Shown in pieces: positions 5,415 to 5,475 of a stretch of 5,475 bases of DNA; within the stretch, counting starts at the first letter, position 1; each line of letters begins with the position of its first letter. The stretch lies in the NCBI GenBank assembly GCA_031274465.1, contig JAISQC010000121.1, positions 1 through 5,475 of the forward strand. Reading direction: 5' to 3'. Made by a program: the position numbers and the translations under genes. Under the pieces are notes generated by a model that worked only from the letters and a program-made list of their open reading frames with translations, was not told the DNA's origin and did not search any database. This stretch comes from Synergistaceae bacterium (GTDB taxonomy: Bacteria; Synergistota; Synergistia; Synergistales; Synergistaceae).

Positions 5415-5418
5415 CTCC
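5415..5418 (-). promoter_or_regulatory. Ribosome binding site deciding the ylxM start
   Basis: GGAG on the minus strand lies 8 nt before the ATG at 5406 and only 2 nt before the ATG at 5412, so it favours the second ATG. It falls just downstream of the predicted transcription start. Confidence 0.6.
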
Positions 5419-5430
5419 GCAGCGGATTGG

Positions 5431-5459
5431 ATTATATTCCGGGACTTCCGCCATGTCAA
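5431..5459 (-). promoter_or_regulatory. Consensus sigma70 promoter of ylxM-ffh
   Basis: The -35 box TTGACA (5459-5454) and the -10 box TATAAT (5436-5431) both match consensus exactly and are separated by exactly 17 bp. Transcription should start near 5423-5425, giving a leader of only about 18 nt to the ATG at 5406. A promoter this strong fits constitutive, growth-linked expression of SRP genes. Confidence 0.88.
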
Positions 5460-5474
5460 GCAAATTTCTTGACA
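5454..5474. repeat. Inverted repeat carrying back-to-back -35 boxes at the window edge
   Basis: TGTCAAG (5454-5460), a 7-nt spacer CAAATTT and CTTGACA (5468-5474) form a perfect 7-bp inverted repeat. The left arm contains the minus-strand -35 box of the ylxM promoter. The right arm contains TTGACA on the plus strand (5469-5474), which could be the -35 of a divergent promoter whose -10 lies beyond the window. It could also be an operator for a dimeric regulator. Confidence 0.55.
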
Positions 5475-5475
5475 C

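Noticed and set aside
5407..5475. N-terminal extension of ylxM up to the window edge
   Set aside because: The extension is made of the consensus promoter and leader, and YlxM family proteins begin near the chosen ATG.
1..5475. CRISPR array, tRNA/rRNA gene, complete insertion sequence or riboswitch
   Set aside because: I found no regularly spaced direct repeats, cloverleaf, rRNA segment, transposase or recognisable aptamer.

Overview
The window is dominated by a conserved translation and protein-export gene block on the minus strand. In transcription order it reads ylxM, ffh, rpsP, khpA, rimM, a trmD fused to a second SPOUT RNA methyltransferase, and rplS (about 5406 down to 823). The left end (1-569, plus strand) is a short, visibly AT-richer piece of a defence-type locus. 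It holds the C-terminal part of a DUF1016/YhcG-type PDDEXK nuclease and a 31-codon stub of a type I restriction specificity gene (hsdS).

The organism is a bacterium with a moderately GC-rich core genome. The order ylxM-ffh-rpsP-khpA-rimM-trmD-rplS is typical of Firmicutes and some deep-branching phyla. The TrmD fusion and the divergent TrmD and Ffh details make me lean towards Synergistota or a similar lineage, but this is a guess from memory and no marker in the window settles it.

Region by region. 5431-5474 holds a sigma70-type promoter matching consensus in both boxes with a 17-bp spacer, driving ylxM-ffh. Its -35 box is one arm of a perfect inverted repeat whose other arm is a plus-strand -35-like box at the window edge. 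ylxM and ffh overlap by 8 nt. A GC hairpin with a T5 tail at 3642-3661 separates ffh from rpsP. From rpsP to rplS the genes are tightly packed: 6-nt gap, 17-nt overlap, 4-nt overlap (TTGA), 46-nt gap, so they are probably cotranscribed. 756-793 holds a long hairpin that probably ends the operon. 570-755 has no convincing gene, only a broken signal-peptide-like frame.

The block makes parts of the signal recognition particle (Ffh and its accessory YlxM), two ribosomal proteins (S16, L19), a 30S maturation factor (RimM), a small RNA chaperone (KhpA) and tRNA/RNA methylation (TrmD fusion): one growth-linked ribosome and secretion unit. The most notable items are the TrmD-SPOUT fusion, predicted to contain two tandem trefoil knots, and the truncated restriction locus running convergently into this housekeeping operon.
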